DNA from: Polytrichum commune
Taxonomy: Eukaryota > Streptophyta > Polytrichopsida > Polytrichales > Polytrichaceae
DNA length: 64,000 bases
Reading direction: 5' to 3'
NCBI GenBank assembly: GCA_950295325.1
Contig: OX485803.1
Coordinates: forward strand, 31,744,001-31,808,000
Shown here: in pieces, positions 34,560-45,661 of the stretch
Layout of the letters: every line of letters begins with the position of its first letter
Numbering within the stretch: position 1 is the first letter of the stretch
Notes under the pieces: model-generated
What the model was told of the DNA's origin: nothing
Database searches by the model: none
Seen by the model: only the letters and a program-made list of their open reading frames with translations
Program-made: the position numbers and the translations under genes

Positions 34560-36077
34560 AGACAACAACTAACTTGCTGCAACAGACCGTAACTTAACTT
34601 GCTGCGGGGGATTAAGTTACAGCCTAGCCGGTTGAGTTTGAGATAAATTCGGCCAGGAACTTAGTTACAGCCTAACCGATTGAGTTTGAGATATATTCGG
34701 TTGACTTACAAGCTGTTTTTTCTGGTGAGTGCCTAGAAGATCTTTATTGCAGGCCTAGGACTTAGAAGTACTAAGGACCTGGGTTGTTGAAGTCTCTACA
34801 CCGATTACTGATGAAGGCTCTATGGACCAACCTTGGAAAACTTCTAGAACAACAGGTTTCTCAAGTTATATATTTGTTCATTGCTGATGAATCCCTGGAA
34901 TGAAAGAAAACTAGGAGATCTAGTTTAGCGTTTGCAAGCTTATAAAAAGCTGATCTCTCAAACTATAAAGCTTCTCATCTATTAAGGCGTTTGTATATTA
35001 GCTCTCAAGTTGAACAGAAATTCCAGGGGGAGAATCAAGATGTATCCTAGCCAAACCTGGGAGCACTAAGATTTTGACCGATTATGTATATGAGCATATA
35101 AATATACTGGGGTTCTTCAGACGTAACTGTTGCGACGTTTTCTGGGTGTGATGTATTTTGACAACAAATCTAAGCAGGTAGGACAATATATCACTCAATC
35201 AACAGGAAGTTCACACTTGTAGTCGATGACGGCAAAGCTTCGGAGGTCGGGTTGACTACTACGGAGATCGGGGCGGACTGCTTCAACTTTGGCCTGTACT
35301 CCAACCTTTAGCTTCAGTGTTATTCTGTGTGCTCAGAGATGCAGTTTCGCCACAGCTACAGTGATGTCGATGCGGCAGTGGACAACGATGTAAGGGCGAA
35401 AATGACAGTGCAGGGGTGAGAACGGGGATGTAGATCTCTTGATGCTGGGAGAATCACTTCTTTGTTCCTATCGCTGATCTACTGGTTTCTCTCAAATAAC
35501 ACCACTTTGGCTACCTCTCATGAATGTGTCTAGTCTTTCGAGATCTGCACATCAAACTGTCTAGAGTATCACCTGGAACTCACACACCTCGAATCTGGTT
35601 CTGAGAACTATCTTTGCGGCCGGCTATCTTTCAGCTTCTAAACTTCATCATTCACTCAAACTGTCTCTAGATCTGGGCTACCTCTATTTGGATCTTTGAA
35701 CTCAAACTTCACTACAACTTCGAATGCTACTGTGCTATACTCAATCACAAGAGCGATCTAAGTTGCTTGGTGTGGGATGCTTTGCGGAGCTCTCGGAGGA
35801 AGCGGACTGAGAAGTGGGGCATGCTAGTTGAAGTGTTCTGCTCTATACTTGGTGTGGTGGCCGGACGTTTGGCTTTTCTGTTCACCAAGGGTCAGTGGTA
35901 TCGGGAGATGCGGTGACCCGGTGGCTCTTGGGCGGAGGAGCATCATGCACACAGCATGTCGCTTCCACTCCGCCCTCGTGCCTCCTAGGGCCTACGGCCG
36001 TTCTCCACCCTCACAGACCTCCGGTGTTCACCTTGGTGCCATAGCTTCGCCGCTCCTCTTGACCTTGAATTACATTA
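34560..36077 (+). other. cargo sequence upstream of the F-box-like frame
   Basis: After the last repeat units (to about 34700) there is 1.4 kb of moderate-GC sequence without a clear frame, in the position of a promoter, leader or intron of the F-box-like gene. I see no splice structure I can defend, except that ACATTAG just before 36078 could be an acceptor. Confidence 0.4.
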
Positions 36078-36687
36078 GTGAGATTGATCCGGGTCGAAGA
36101 GAGAACACTACTGCCCCCTCTTAGTGATGAGCTTGTGCTTAGCCGAATTTGGCCACTACTTCACAAAAGGGTGAATGTATCCCTCTTGTGGCGGCTCAGA
36201 AGAGTAAACAGAGTGTGGAAGGAGAAAGTGGGGACGACAGTAGAATGGGCGGCGTTGGAGATGGTGCGAGTCGATTCGCCGGGCTTTCTGCAATTCCTAG
36301 CAGCTCGCCGTGAGCCTCGTCCTTCGTTACGTGAGAGGGTTGAGAGTGACATGACAACGTTCACGGTCCTGCTTGCGGAGCATCTTGTGAGTTTTTCATA
36401 TCACTCTGAATCTATCCAATCGGGGATTGGCAGTCTTGGTCCTGATGAAGACGGAAGAAGGTGGCATCCAACGGGAATAGTTTCAAGAGAGTTAGAGAGT
36501 GAGGGAGCAAGTAGTCAGTGTTACCCTAGTGGAGCAACAAGGTTTGCATATACTGAGAGGTTTTCTGACATAGGTACGTAGTAGTGATGTTGACCAAAGT
36601 GAGGAGGAGGAGATCGAAGCATATGCTTCGTCTATGGATAGTTCGATGAGGGTCTATTATCCTCGACATTTGGTGAGGGTCAGATGA
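36078..36687 (+). pseudogene. F-box-like protein fragment, antisense to copia pol
   Basis: The frame opens without an ATG, so an upstream exon or truncation is likely. It encodes an F-box-like start: LLPPLSDELVLSRIWPLLHK, then a Leu/Arg/Trp-rich stretch (VSLLWRLRRVNRVWKE) typical of F-box helices that bind SKP1, then an Arg/Glu-rich region. After FSDIG the frame shifts by one near 36575 and continues as SSDVDQSEEEEIEAYASS to YYPRHLVRVR and a TGA at 36685-36687. The copia pol stop lies at 36689-36691 on the other strand, one base away. It sits between pol and the 3' LTR, so it is inside the retroelement. It could be a captured host exon or an antisense gene proper to this copia family. Confidence 0.6.
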
Positions 36688-36688
36688 G

Positions 36689-39600
36689 TTAGCTGCGAAG
36701 GTAAAGTTTCTGTCTGCAGATTTCAAACTTGATTCTCCCAAGTGGTTTTGTGAGAATGTCCGCTGGTTGTTCCTGGGATGAAATAAATTTGACCTTGATT
36801 GTGTTGTCTTCGACCTTCTGACGGGTGAAGTGGTAGTCAATTTGGAAGTGTTTTGATTTTTCGTGAAAGACTGGGTTGTAACTAAGTTTAATGTTGCTCT
36901 GGTTATCACAGTAGATGTTTGTAGGCTTGTCGTCCAATATTCTAAATTCATCCAGCAATCTCCGAATCCAAATAGCTTCACAAGAACATTGGGCAAGGGC
37001 TCTATATTCAGATTCGCATGAGGACCTAGAAGTACTGGATTGCTTCTTGGAATTCCACGAAATAGGAGAATTGCCAAGGAAGAAGATGTAAGCTCCCACT
37101 GAAACCCTATCATCAATATCCTGAGCATAATCAACGTCGGTGTATCCATTCATGCAATTTTCCTCCCCTTGTTGAAAAAACAAGCCTAGGTCTGGATGGC
37201 GACGAATGTAGCGCAGGATATGTTTAGCAGCTTGAAGATGAGCTTCTTGCGGATTTTGCATAAATCTACTTACAACACTAACATCATGTGTAATATCGGG
37301 ACGGGTTTTGGTGAGAAAAAGGAGCTTACCTACAAGCATCCTGTAGAGGGTAGCATCAACAGGAGAGGTAGCAGAATCTTTGGAGAGCGTTGTTCCTTCA
37401 GGAAAGGGGGTCTGGGATGGAGCACAATGTTCCATGCCAAATTGTTGAAGGATGTTGATTGCGTACTCCGTTTGGTGCATTCGAAGGCTGGTGGAGTTGC
37501 GTTCGAACTGTACGCCGAGGTACCTTCGAATGGGGCCGAGATCGTTGGTTCGGAAGGTTTTATGCAGATGGCCATTGAGTTGGGTAATCAACTGATTGTT
37601 ACTGCCTGTAAGAAGAATATCATCAACGTACACTAGGAGGGCAATGGTATCAGTACCGACATGAGCGAAATAGAGATTTGGGTCTGAGTGAGATTGAGTG
37701 AGCTTCCAGGCAAGGAGGGCAGCATGAAGCCGAGCATACCAGGCTCGGGGACTCTGTTTGAGTCCGTAGAGAGATTTGTGGAGTTTGCATACTAAATGTT
37801 CCGCTCCGGGTTTGATAAAAACTGGAGGTTGGAGCATATAGACGTCCTCTTTTAGAATCCCGTTGAGAAAGGCTGTGAGTACGTCCAATTGGTGAATTGA
37901 CCAGTTTAGATGTACTGCGATGGTGATGAGGATTCGAATGGTCTCCCAGCGTACTACAGGTGCGAAGGTGTCGAGAAAATCCACTCCATCTGTTTGTTCG
38001 AATCCTCGTGCGACCAGACGGGCTTTGAATTTTGTTTGATTGTTGTTGATGCCTGGTTTGACTTTAAATACCCAACGTGAGGTAATGATTTTTTTGTTGG
38101 GGGGGAGTGGAACCAGAGACCATGTGTGATTGTTGTAGATCGAATCGATCTCTTCTTGCATGGCAGTTCTCCATTTCGGGTTGAGATGAGCCTGCTTAAA
38201 GGTGAGGTTTTCGGTGAAGTACTCTGAAGTAGGATCTTGAGGGTGGAGTTCTAAATGGGCTGCGAAATCGTGAAGGTGTTTGGAGAAGCGGCGAATTCGT
38301 TCTGAGCGCCGAGGGTGGTTCGCTGGAGAAGGGACGGTGGGTTCTTCATTCTCCATAAAGGGGTTCGCAGGTGGGAGAAGAGTGTTCGGTTCTAACAAGG
38401 TAGTTTCGATTACAGGGTCTAGTTGTTCTGAGTCATTCCGTGACGGCCGAGGTAGAAGTTCCTCAGTCAGGGAAGATAGTTGTGGCTGCTGAGTGAGGTT
38501 GCCGTCGCCGTGTGAGTCTGAGATGGACTGCATGCAGTGGTCCAAACGAGACCGTGAATTTTCTGTTGTCGTCGGTGCTGAAGTGCAGTCAGCTCGGATC
38601 TCCAGCTTGGTTGCTGGAATTTGATGGGACTCAGAAGGAGCAGTTTCATCAATGAACAAATCCCGCGATATGAACACTTTTCTGGTTGAGGGTCTGTAAC
38701 ACCTATAGGCTTTGGCAGCCTTGTCGAAACTTAGAAACACACATTGTTCAGAACGCGGGTCTAGTTTTGATCGAGAATTTTTTTTTGGGACATGCGCAAA
38801 AGCTGGTGATCCAAAGACTCTCAAATGGCTAATGAAAGGTTTCTTACCATTAAAAAAGTTCGTCTGGAGTCTTGTATGGGTGTTGTTTGGTGGAGCGAAG
38901 ATTTAGAATGTCTCCGGCATCTTTAACTGCCTCCCCCCACAAGTGCCCGGGTAAGGATTTGTCGATTAAGAGACACCTGGTAATGTATAATAGTGAGCGA
39001 TTCCTCCGCTCAGCAACTCCATTGCGCTCAGGTGTGTAGGGTGGCGTCAATTCTCGCGAGATGCCTTTTGAGGAACAAAAATTAGAGAAGTGCTTCGATG
39101 TGTACTCCCCTCCGTTGTCCGTCCGAAGGGTCTTGACAACCTGTCATGTGGTTGTCTTCATGAGGTGGACGAAGTGTTGAAATTTTGATAACACTTGGTT
39201 CTTGTTGGTGAGAAAATAGATCCACATTTTCTTTGAGAAGTCATCAATGAAAGTGACAAAGTATCTGCAGCCACCAAGAGAATTTACCTTGAAGGGTCCA
39301 CATACATCAGAGTGGACAAGCTCTAAGATTTTTGAGGCGTGATGTGTGGCTTGCTTGGGCATTTTTGTCCTGGCGTGTTTTCCGAGTTGACAGCCGCTAC
39401 AGGTCTGGTTTGCAAAATGTAGGTGAGGCAGCCCTTTCACTGCTTCGAAATGAATCATCCTCTGTATTCCTTTGGTGTGGAAATGGCCGAGACATTTGTG
39501 CCACAGCGTGGCTGGCAAGTTGGGGTAAAGTAGGTTGACTTCAGATTCTACAGATTTTTGTGTTCCTAACAGTCTGTAGAGCCCCTTGCTGGTTTCTCTC

Positions 39601-42086
39601 GGGGCGAAGATTTCTACCTTAAGGGTAGTATTATCTAGCACAAAACATCCATTTGACCTAAAAACTAGGGCTTTGTGTTGGTTAGCCAACGTCCCTATGC
39701 TCAACAGATTTTTTGTGATTCTTGGGGTGTAAAGCACAAAAGGAGCAGTCTTTATTTCTCCTGATGAGAGCTGAATGTCGACATTCCCGACACCAGTAAC
39801 ATGGTGACTCTGACCTCCTGCTGATCTAACATGTGTCCCACTAGTTGGGCGAATAGATGAAAAAGCTGAGGAGTCCCCAGAGACATGGTGGGTGGCTCCA
39901 GAGTCTAGATACCAGGAAGAAGTCTCTGAAGGTGTTTCCAGTAGGTTGAGTTCTACGAGGCATGCGTCTACAACTTGATCAGCTAGATTGAAGTCGTGTG
40001 GATCTTGGTCCTCACTGAAGGGCTCAGCTGGTCGTTCAAGATGGTGTACCTGGCCGCTCAAATTTTGATCTCGGCGTTGTAGAAGACGATGCTCATAGTC
40101 TTTCATCCGGTCCAGAATAGAGCGAAGGTCACATTCTCTTTCAAAGTGGCCATCTAAGCCGCAAAAATTACATTTGTCATTCCTTGGTTTGTCCGGTCCT
40201 CTTGGTCGATATCGTGGCTGATAGCTTGCTTGGTTACTGCTTCTCTGTCACGCACCTCTCCATGAGGAGTGCCCAAAACACCATGGGCACAAGGGGGACC
40301 CCGGAGTGACACCCGGGACTTGTGGCGCCGTTGGTGAGAGGGCCCAAGTGATCCTAGTGTGGGTGAGGGCCCCGGGCGTTGGGAACGCCTCCCACCCACG
40401 GAGACTAGGAGGCACAAGGGTAAGGCCATGAGCTATGCGTAGCTCATGGCGTGGTGATTCTAGAATGCTCAAGAACACCTCAATCGGAGGTGTGAGCTAG
40501 GAGTTATGGCCATTTGAGTGGGGCGCTGTCCCGGGACAGCGCCCTGGTGCAGCAGTGCCTGGGAGTGACTCCCGGGACTGCCAAGGTTCAAAGAGGCATA
40601 ACGTCCTCATAACTTGCCCAAACGGGGCAAGTGAGGAGTCCATCAGCATCTATGTGAAACGTAGATGAGGATGGAGTGGTTGGTTGCTAGCATCAGACAT
40701 CATACAAGGAAGTTATGATGGTCTAAAGCTGCTAGAGGCTTCTTAGCCCAGCGGCTAAGGGAGAATGTCCACTTGGCCCCAACTCTTGGTGGAGAGACAA
40801 GAGGTTGGTTGACGGTGGGGTAGGGGCCCCATGTAAAGTCCTAGAGGCTTATATGGGTGAGGTGGTGTGGCCTCACCCACCCGAGGCCGAACGGCACGGC
40901 CTCCATGGGCATTGGCCCAATGTGAGGCCATAGTTGCCTAGTATGGTTCGGGTTGTTGTAGTGTTGCTCCAGCAACACGATGATCAACATGGGATTGGAC
41001 TTCCATGGATGGAAGTCCACATCTAGGAATGGGCTACCGATTAAGGGGTGAGTCCCGAAAGCAAAGTAGGAGGGTTGGTTCCCTCCTATGAGCTATGTGG
41101 TCCGGGGTAGGAGGAGCTAACCATTAGCATGGCGGAATGCGAATGGTTAGCGCTCGTAACCTTTGCTAGAATTGAAAATTGGCAAGATTGTCAAGGGGGG
41201 CTAGCAAGGGTTGCGACATTCTCTGTATAGATCCAGGGTAGTTTTGGTGTTGAGACCTTGGTGCGGTCGATCCGCCAGTCTCTGTTCGGTACGGGAATCG
41301 GGCCGTTGACGATCCTCTCGAGTCGGAAAAACGTCTGTTGTGGTAGGAGTTTCTCGAGTGATGTGCGGTAGGTGGGTGATTATAACGTGAGGTATTTTGC
41401 AGTCTTCTGGATCGGTCGTACTGGGAGAAGAACGCCTCGCCGTCCTCCTTTTGTTGATTCTCTAGCTTGATGGAGGTCTCCTCCGAGATAAACTTGGCTT
41501 CGAGTTGTTCGTAGGTAGGCAGAGATTGCGCTGCAATTTGCATGGGTTTGAAGATCTCATATTCTTTTGGCAGATTCTTTAGTGTATAATACACTATGAT
41601 GTCCTCTGGAATGTTGACTTCAACCTCTTCCAGGAGGTTCGCAACCTCTTTCATTTCGGTGAGATGGGCGTCCATTGAGATTGACTCTGTCTTCCGTAGG
41701 GCAAAGAATTTGTCAATCAACATTACTCTGCGGGGGCCACTGTCGGACTCGTACCTCGTCTTCAATCCGTTCCAGCATTCGTGTGGATCGTCGTATCGAC
41801 GGAGAAGCTTAAGAGCACTGTTCTTTGCATTGCTGTTGATGATGCTCATGACTTGTTGTCGTGCCATCTTCTCTTCTTCACCCATGATCTTGCTTGGTGG
41901 TGTAAGACAGTAGTGAAATCTTCCATCCTTTTGCAGAAGGTTCTTCATTCTGTAGGCCCATACTCCGAAGTTGCTTCCACCTTCGAGATGATACGCCTCA
42001 GGCAGTCCGCTATCTCCAACCATTGTGATGTGTTGAAAGTTGTTGGTCTGTAGAGTACTCTCTATGTCCCTCTCTATAGTTGACAT
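36689..42086 (-). pseudogene. copia gag-pol, interrupted by a solo LTR, one nonsense codon and one frameshift
   Basis: Gag starts at ATG 42086 (MSTIERD), followed by a UBN2-type capsid region, and a CCHC knuckle (CNFCGLDGHFEREC) near 40130-40175. Pol follows in the same frame: protease with LDSGATHH near 39900; integrase with an HHCC zinc site (LWHKCLGH, CSGCQLGKH) and DDE residues (HSDVCGPF, RTDNGGEY, ERNGVAERR); RT with SRWVFKVK and YVDD near 37620; RNase H with GYTDVDYAQD, SSCESEYRA and YCDNQS, ending at the stop 36689-36691. The solo LTR at 40246-41218 splits gag. TGA at 39144-39146 lies in integrase. The six-A run at 38852-38857 marks a one-base shift between integrase and RT. All catalytic residues are otherwise present, so inactivation is recent. 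Confidence 0.93.
40246..41218 (-). mobile_element. solo LTR (973 bp) inserted in gag
   Basis: TTCTC target duplications lie at 40241-40245 and 41219-41223. The insert begins TGTCACGCACC and ends GGTTGCGACA on the plus strand. The gag reading frame is continuous on its two sides once one duplication copy is discounted. It is GC-rich with no coding content. It is unrelated to the 193-bp copia LTRs and presumably comes from a larger Gypsy- or copia-type element removed by LTR recombination. Orientation is uncertain because both ends look alike. Confidence 0.88.
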
Positions 42087-42134
42087 GGGAAGAAGGGAGA
42101 GAACTACTTCGGCTAGACTACTTCGCAATCTCCT

Positions 42135-42146
42135 GCTCTGATACCA
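42135..42146 (-). promoter_or_regulatory. primer binding site (initiator tRNA-Met)
   Basis: TGGTATCAGAGC on the minus strand lies directly next to the end of the 5' LTR. It is the classic complement of the plant initiator tRNA-Met 3' end used by copia elements. Confidence 0.95.
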
Positions 42147-42339
42147 TGTAGAAACCGAGACAGATAGCACTGTCTGGAACTAACTGTTCGAGGATGAGCA
42201 GGGGGCTCACCGGTTAATATACAAGTTGTTGACCTAGTTTACAGATCTAATTACAGAGACCTAATTTACTGGGAAAACCCTAATGTAAGACAAAGTAAAA
42301 GAGGAGGAAGAAGAGGGCATGTGGGCAGAAGGTTCAACA
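42147..42339 (-). repeat. 5' LTR of the copia unit
   Basis: It is 193 bp with TG...CA termini, followed on the plus strand by CAAAC, the same five bases that precede the LTR at 21682. It differs from that LTR by one substitution. Confidence 0.95.
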
Positions 42340-42344
42340 CAAAC

Positions 42345-42941
42345 AACTAATTTGGCTTTTGTTGGCACAAAATGAGATTTACACTAAACACTTATTTCAG
42401 TGCGCAATTCCAAATAATAAGTGACACGAATCACCATGTTCAGTGCAGTGTATATGGCTGCAGGATGTTCTATCAGTCAAATGCAAGCACACCCGAATCC
42501 AAATCGATCCTGGTCTGATTTGAATTCAACTCACATAACTAAGTTATGGTGATGAAAAATCTCATCGCACAGTGTTGAGGTGATCCGGGATTGCCAATCT
42601 ATGCGAATGCTGCATTCATTAATTCAACGAATTAATGGCGGTGACAACTGAGGTGTGAAATGAGACATTCAGTGTATCAGTGCTGGAAACTTGCCCTGGG
42701 ATATAACTTATATATATATTGATTGCCGAGGTGTGCATTCAGTTCAGAGGGAACTCCAGCTGACGACCAGGACTTGGCATTCGAGGTAGATGTATGGAAA
42801 ACAGTGCAAAAGAAGTTGATTCAGTCAGAAAGAGTGGCTTGATGTTTGTGAGATTTGTGCAACATTTCTTGGAGATGGAGTAGAGGGAAATGATGAGGAA
42901 ATGCAAGTTGTTTCGTAGTTTTATTCCTTGTGAATAAGTAG
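42345..42941. other. intergenic stretch right of the LTR unit
   Basis: No gene recognised. It is the direct continuation of the sequence left of 21677. Confidence 0.5.
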
Positions 42942-43251
42942 CACTAGTAGAAAAACTATGTCAAGAGGAACCGGCTGCAGAAAAGATCGGTTGCGGTTCT
43001 TTTGACGAGCCTGATCTGCATATTTGTTTTTTTGGTATAGCGACTGGAATGTTAGGAATGTGGGGACGTGTAAAATACCGTTGGGAAGGTCTTGAAAATA
43101 CCTTTCCAACGGTACATTACACGCCCCCAAATCCCTAAAAATTTTAGTCGCTAAACTAGAAAGAAAAATCTATACTCGTTGAGCGACTGCAGATCAGGAT
43201 GGTCAACAATCGGTTGCGGTTCTTTTTGGCATAGTTTTCTTCCTACTAGTG
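42942..43251. mobile_element. MITE with CACTA-type ends (310 bp)
   Basis: Termini CACTAGTAGAAAAACTATG and CATAGTTTTCTTCCTACTAGTG are inverted repeats, and the interior has further inverted segments (CTTTCCAACGG / CCGTTGGGAAGG). CGGTTGCGGTTCTTTT occurs twice in direct orientation. The flanking trinucleotides are TAG and TAA, so the expected 3-bp duplication is imperfect. Confidence 0.75.
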
Positions 43252-43299
43252 TAATTACAATTTCCCAAAGAGGCAAGTAAGTCGAACCCCCTACTTGTA

Positions 43300-43642
43300 C
43301 ACTACACAAAATATGATATTTAGCGTTTGATTATATTTAGTGTTGTTACCACCCTACCATGCTCAACACTAATTTTAAATTCTTTGACAATTAAGTTTAG
43401 TGTTAGACATAAGTGTGCCGCGACCTTCCCTACTGCCACCTCCCTTCTTATATATATTTATTTGTTTTTTTCATATCCTTACTAACACTAAATTCAAACA
43501 TGTAACTTTCACATATTACCATAGTTGATATTAAGTGCTTGAGTTTATATTTAATATTACTTACTTTCATAAGGTTAGTGATATTTAGTGTATGCATTCC
43601 TATTTAATGTATCAAACACTAAATATCATATTTAGTGTAGTG
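43300..43642. mobile_element. MITE (343 bp), intact copy of the family split at 11522-13259
   Basis: Inverted termini of about 31 bp: CACTACACAAAATATGATAT on the left, ATATCATATTTAGTGTAGTG on the right. The interior matches the older, interrupted copy (GTTGTTACCACCCT, GCTCAACACTAATTTT), and this comparison is what exposes the MULE-like insertion there. No coding frame. Confidence 0.8.
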
Positions 43643-44470
43643 TGTTATTTGTGTTGGTGGTGTACATGGAGGTTGTTCCGGAGCCCAACATTGTGAGTGA
43701 TTGTATAAAGGCCTTTCTTGATGATCCTCAGTGGCCCGAGCATATTAGAGACCCTCAACTGAAGCAAATCAAGAGGCGAACTTCTTCGAATATATAAAAA
43801 TACTTGGAATTTTCTTGTTAACTATAGTTGTTCTGGAATCTGGTCTTAAATTTTTCTAGTTAACGATAGTTGTTCTTCAAATCGGTTTGAAATTTTCCTA
43901 ATTAATTATAGTTGTTCCCTAAATTGTATTGAAAAAAATCTAGTTAACTATAGTTATTTTGGCAGTTGTCCAAGGTCTGAAAGTTTCAGGCCTTGTACAA
44001 CTAACCAACTAATTCAACTATTACTTAACCTAGATGCCTTTCGTAACTATAGTTGTTTGCAATGTGACCTGCCAAGAAACGTATTTAACTATAGTTATAT
44101 TGTTAACTAAAGTTGAGCGTAGCTTGTTCATGGAATTATGTTGTAGTGTTGTAGTGTCACTAGTGTGTTATTTGTGTTGGTGTTGATGTACATGGAGGTT
44201 GTTCCGGAGCCCAACATTGTGAGTGATTGTATAAAGGCGTTTCTTGATGATATTAACGTAGTGGCCTGAGCATATTAAAGACCCTTAACTGAAGTAAATC
44301 AAGAGACAAACTTCTTCGAATAAATGATAATACTTGGACTTTTTTCTAGTTAACTATAGTTGTTCTTGAATATGGTCTTAAATTTTCCTAGTTAACTATA
44401 GTTGTTCCCTAAAATGTATTGAAAAAAATCTAGTTAACTATGGTTATTTTGGCGGTTGTCCAAGGTTTGA
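43643..44470 (+). repeat. tandem duplication (~520-bp period) with a short coding remnant and GTTAACTATAGTT repeats
   Basis: TGTTATTTGTGTTGGTG ... TACATGGAGGTTGTTCCGG starts at 43643 and again at about 44164. Both copies run on through a 44-codon frame into several CTAGTTAACTATAGTTGTTC-type units. Related GTTAACTATAGTT units also occur at about 3240-3330. Confidence 0.8.
43666..43797 (+). CDS. 43-residue coding remnant, unknown family
   Basis: ATG 43666 to TAA 43797 encodes a hydrophilic peptide starting MEVVPEPNIVSDCIKAFLDD and ending near RRTSSNI. The duplicated copy at 44192 keeps the first 20 codons but is frameshifted by an insertion after FLDD. Synonymous-looking differences are few, so I cannot tell real coding from a conserved repeat. 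It looks like one exon of a larger element-encoded protein. Confidence 0.3.
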   Translation: MEVVPEPNIVSDCIKAFLDDPQWPEHIRDPQLKQIKRRTSSNI

Positions 44471-45129
44471 AAAGCGTTTAAAGGTTCTATGGCACTCGAA
44501 GTGGCCGTTGGCAGTTGGAGTTGCCAAGGCCGCATGAATGTGGCAGTTGCAAGCTAAAATTGAGGAAGGGCCTCTGGTTTTTGGTTAATGAAGTTGTTGG
44601 TGCCCAAATAGCAAAGACTTTTGTTGGCCAATTAGGTGCCTTTGCGAGGCTGTACTTATAGTGAGTTTCCATGTAGGCCCCTCATCCACTAGATTCTAGA
44701 TAGTAGTGGGTCGGAGGTGTTCGCATGTAGTTAAGCACAAGATGTCTTTCAACCACATTATGGCGGTCCACTAGAATGTGGAGGGCCATGGACATATACC
44801 GCTAGACTTTCATGTGCCCATTAAAGAATCTTTGACTTACAAATGTGGGTCACTAAAGGATTAAGACCGTTTGAAGATTCAAGAGAACCAATGTTGGTTT
44901 AGAACTCCGTCCTTGGTAATCAGGAGGAGGAGGAGATTAGTAAGTGAACTTGGATTTGAGAAGATGGGTGTAGCTAGTTGGCACATACGAACTGTACCCC
45001 ACCAGATTCCCTCTACATTTGGGTAAGTTTGTCCTTATTCGCACTAGAATCTCATAGGCAATTGGCCTACATGGAAACTCACCCTTAGCGCCCCCTCATA
45101 GCATGCCACATTCCTAGGTAGAATTGTTA

Positions 45130-45658
45130 GGGCCACTTCACACATGAGATTGAGGGCCCGTGACCATTACACTTCAAGCACTCTCATTGGTTCATTGGTC
45201 TCATTGGTTCTCATTGGTGGAAAAGGCAGAGCCAGTCCAAGTTCGCTTCACACTACGCTTGAGGGACCAACAGAGTATGTGAATGAAAGATGGTTGTAAA
45301 GTCTACATGGATTCCTACATGGCATCAAATGGATTGTGTTTCGTGGTCACTTGGATTAGTTTCAAAAATCACCTCTTGAAGATAGGCCTAACACAAAACC
45401 GGGAGACCCTGGCACTCTGGAATCTCACAACCGTTGATTTATTCTATTCTATCATGCATGAGAACCCACATGAATAAAAATTCATTGAAATAGCATTTGG
45501 TTGAGGGCCCGGTCACATATGACTTCCCACTACACTTGAGGATCTGTGACCACACTACATGATGATTTTGGAGGTGTCTTGGGAGGGCCTTTGGACACTT
45601 TCTTTTGGGCTCTCATAATTTCATGGTCACGGCTCTTGGCTCGTGTGTGAAGTGGCCC
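45130..45658. mobile_element. Harbinger/Tourist-type MITE (529 bp)
   Basis: GGGCCACTTCACACATGAG at the left and CTCGTGTGTGAAGTGGCCC at the right are inverted repeats, each bounded by TTA (45127-45129 and 45659-45661). TTA/TAA trinucleotide duplication is the PIF/Harbinger signature. The interior contains further GGCCCGTGACC-type inverted pieces and no transposase. Confidence 0.8.
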
Positions 45659-45661
45659 TTA

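Larger units (their letters stand above)
21682..42339 (-). mobile_element. 20.66-kb Ty1/copia LTR unit with antisense F-box-like sequence and LINE cargo
   Basis: The 193-bp LTRs at 21682-21874 and 42147-42339 differ by one base (A versus G at LTR position 40). Both run TG...CA when read on the minus strand. The target duplication CAAAC is at 21677-21681 and 42340-42344. A primer binding site complementary to initiator tRNA-Met touches the 5' LTR, and a polypurine tract touches the 3' LTR. These four signals agree that the whole span is one insertion. Gag-pol occupies only the 5' quarter (42086-36689). The remaining 14.8 kb before the 3' LTR holds an antisense F-box-like frame, repeats, a candidate solo LTR and a decayed LINE. 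The core without recognisable nested insertions is about 8 kb. The copia order protease-integrase-RT-RNase H is clear. Confidence 0.88.

Noticed and set aside
40154-40478. Minus-strand frames at the gag/solo-LTR border
   Set aside because: They run across the insertion boundary and are not protein-like.
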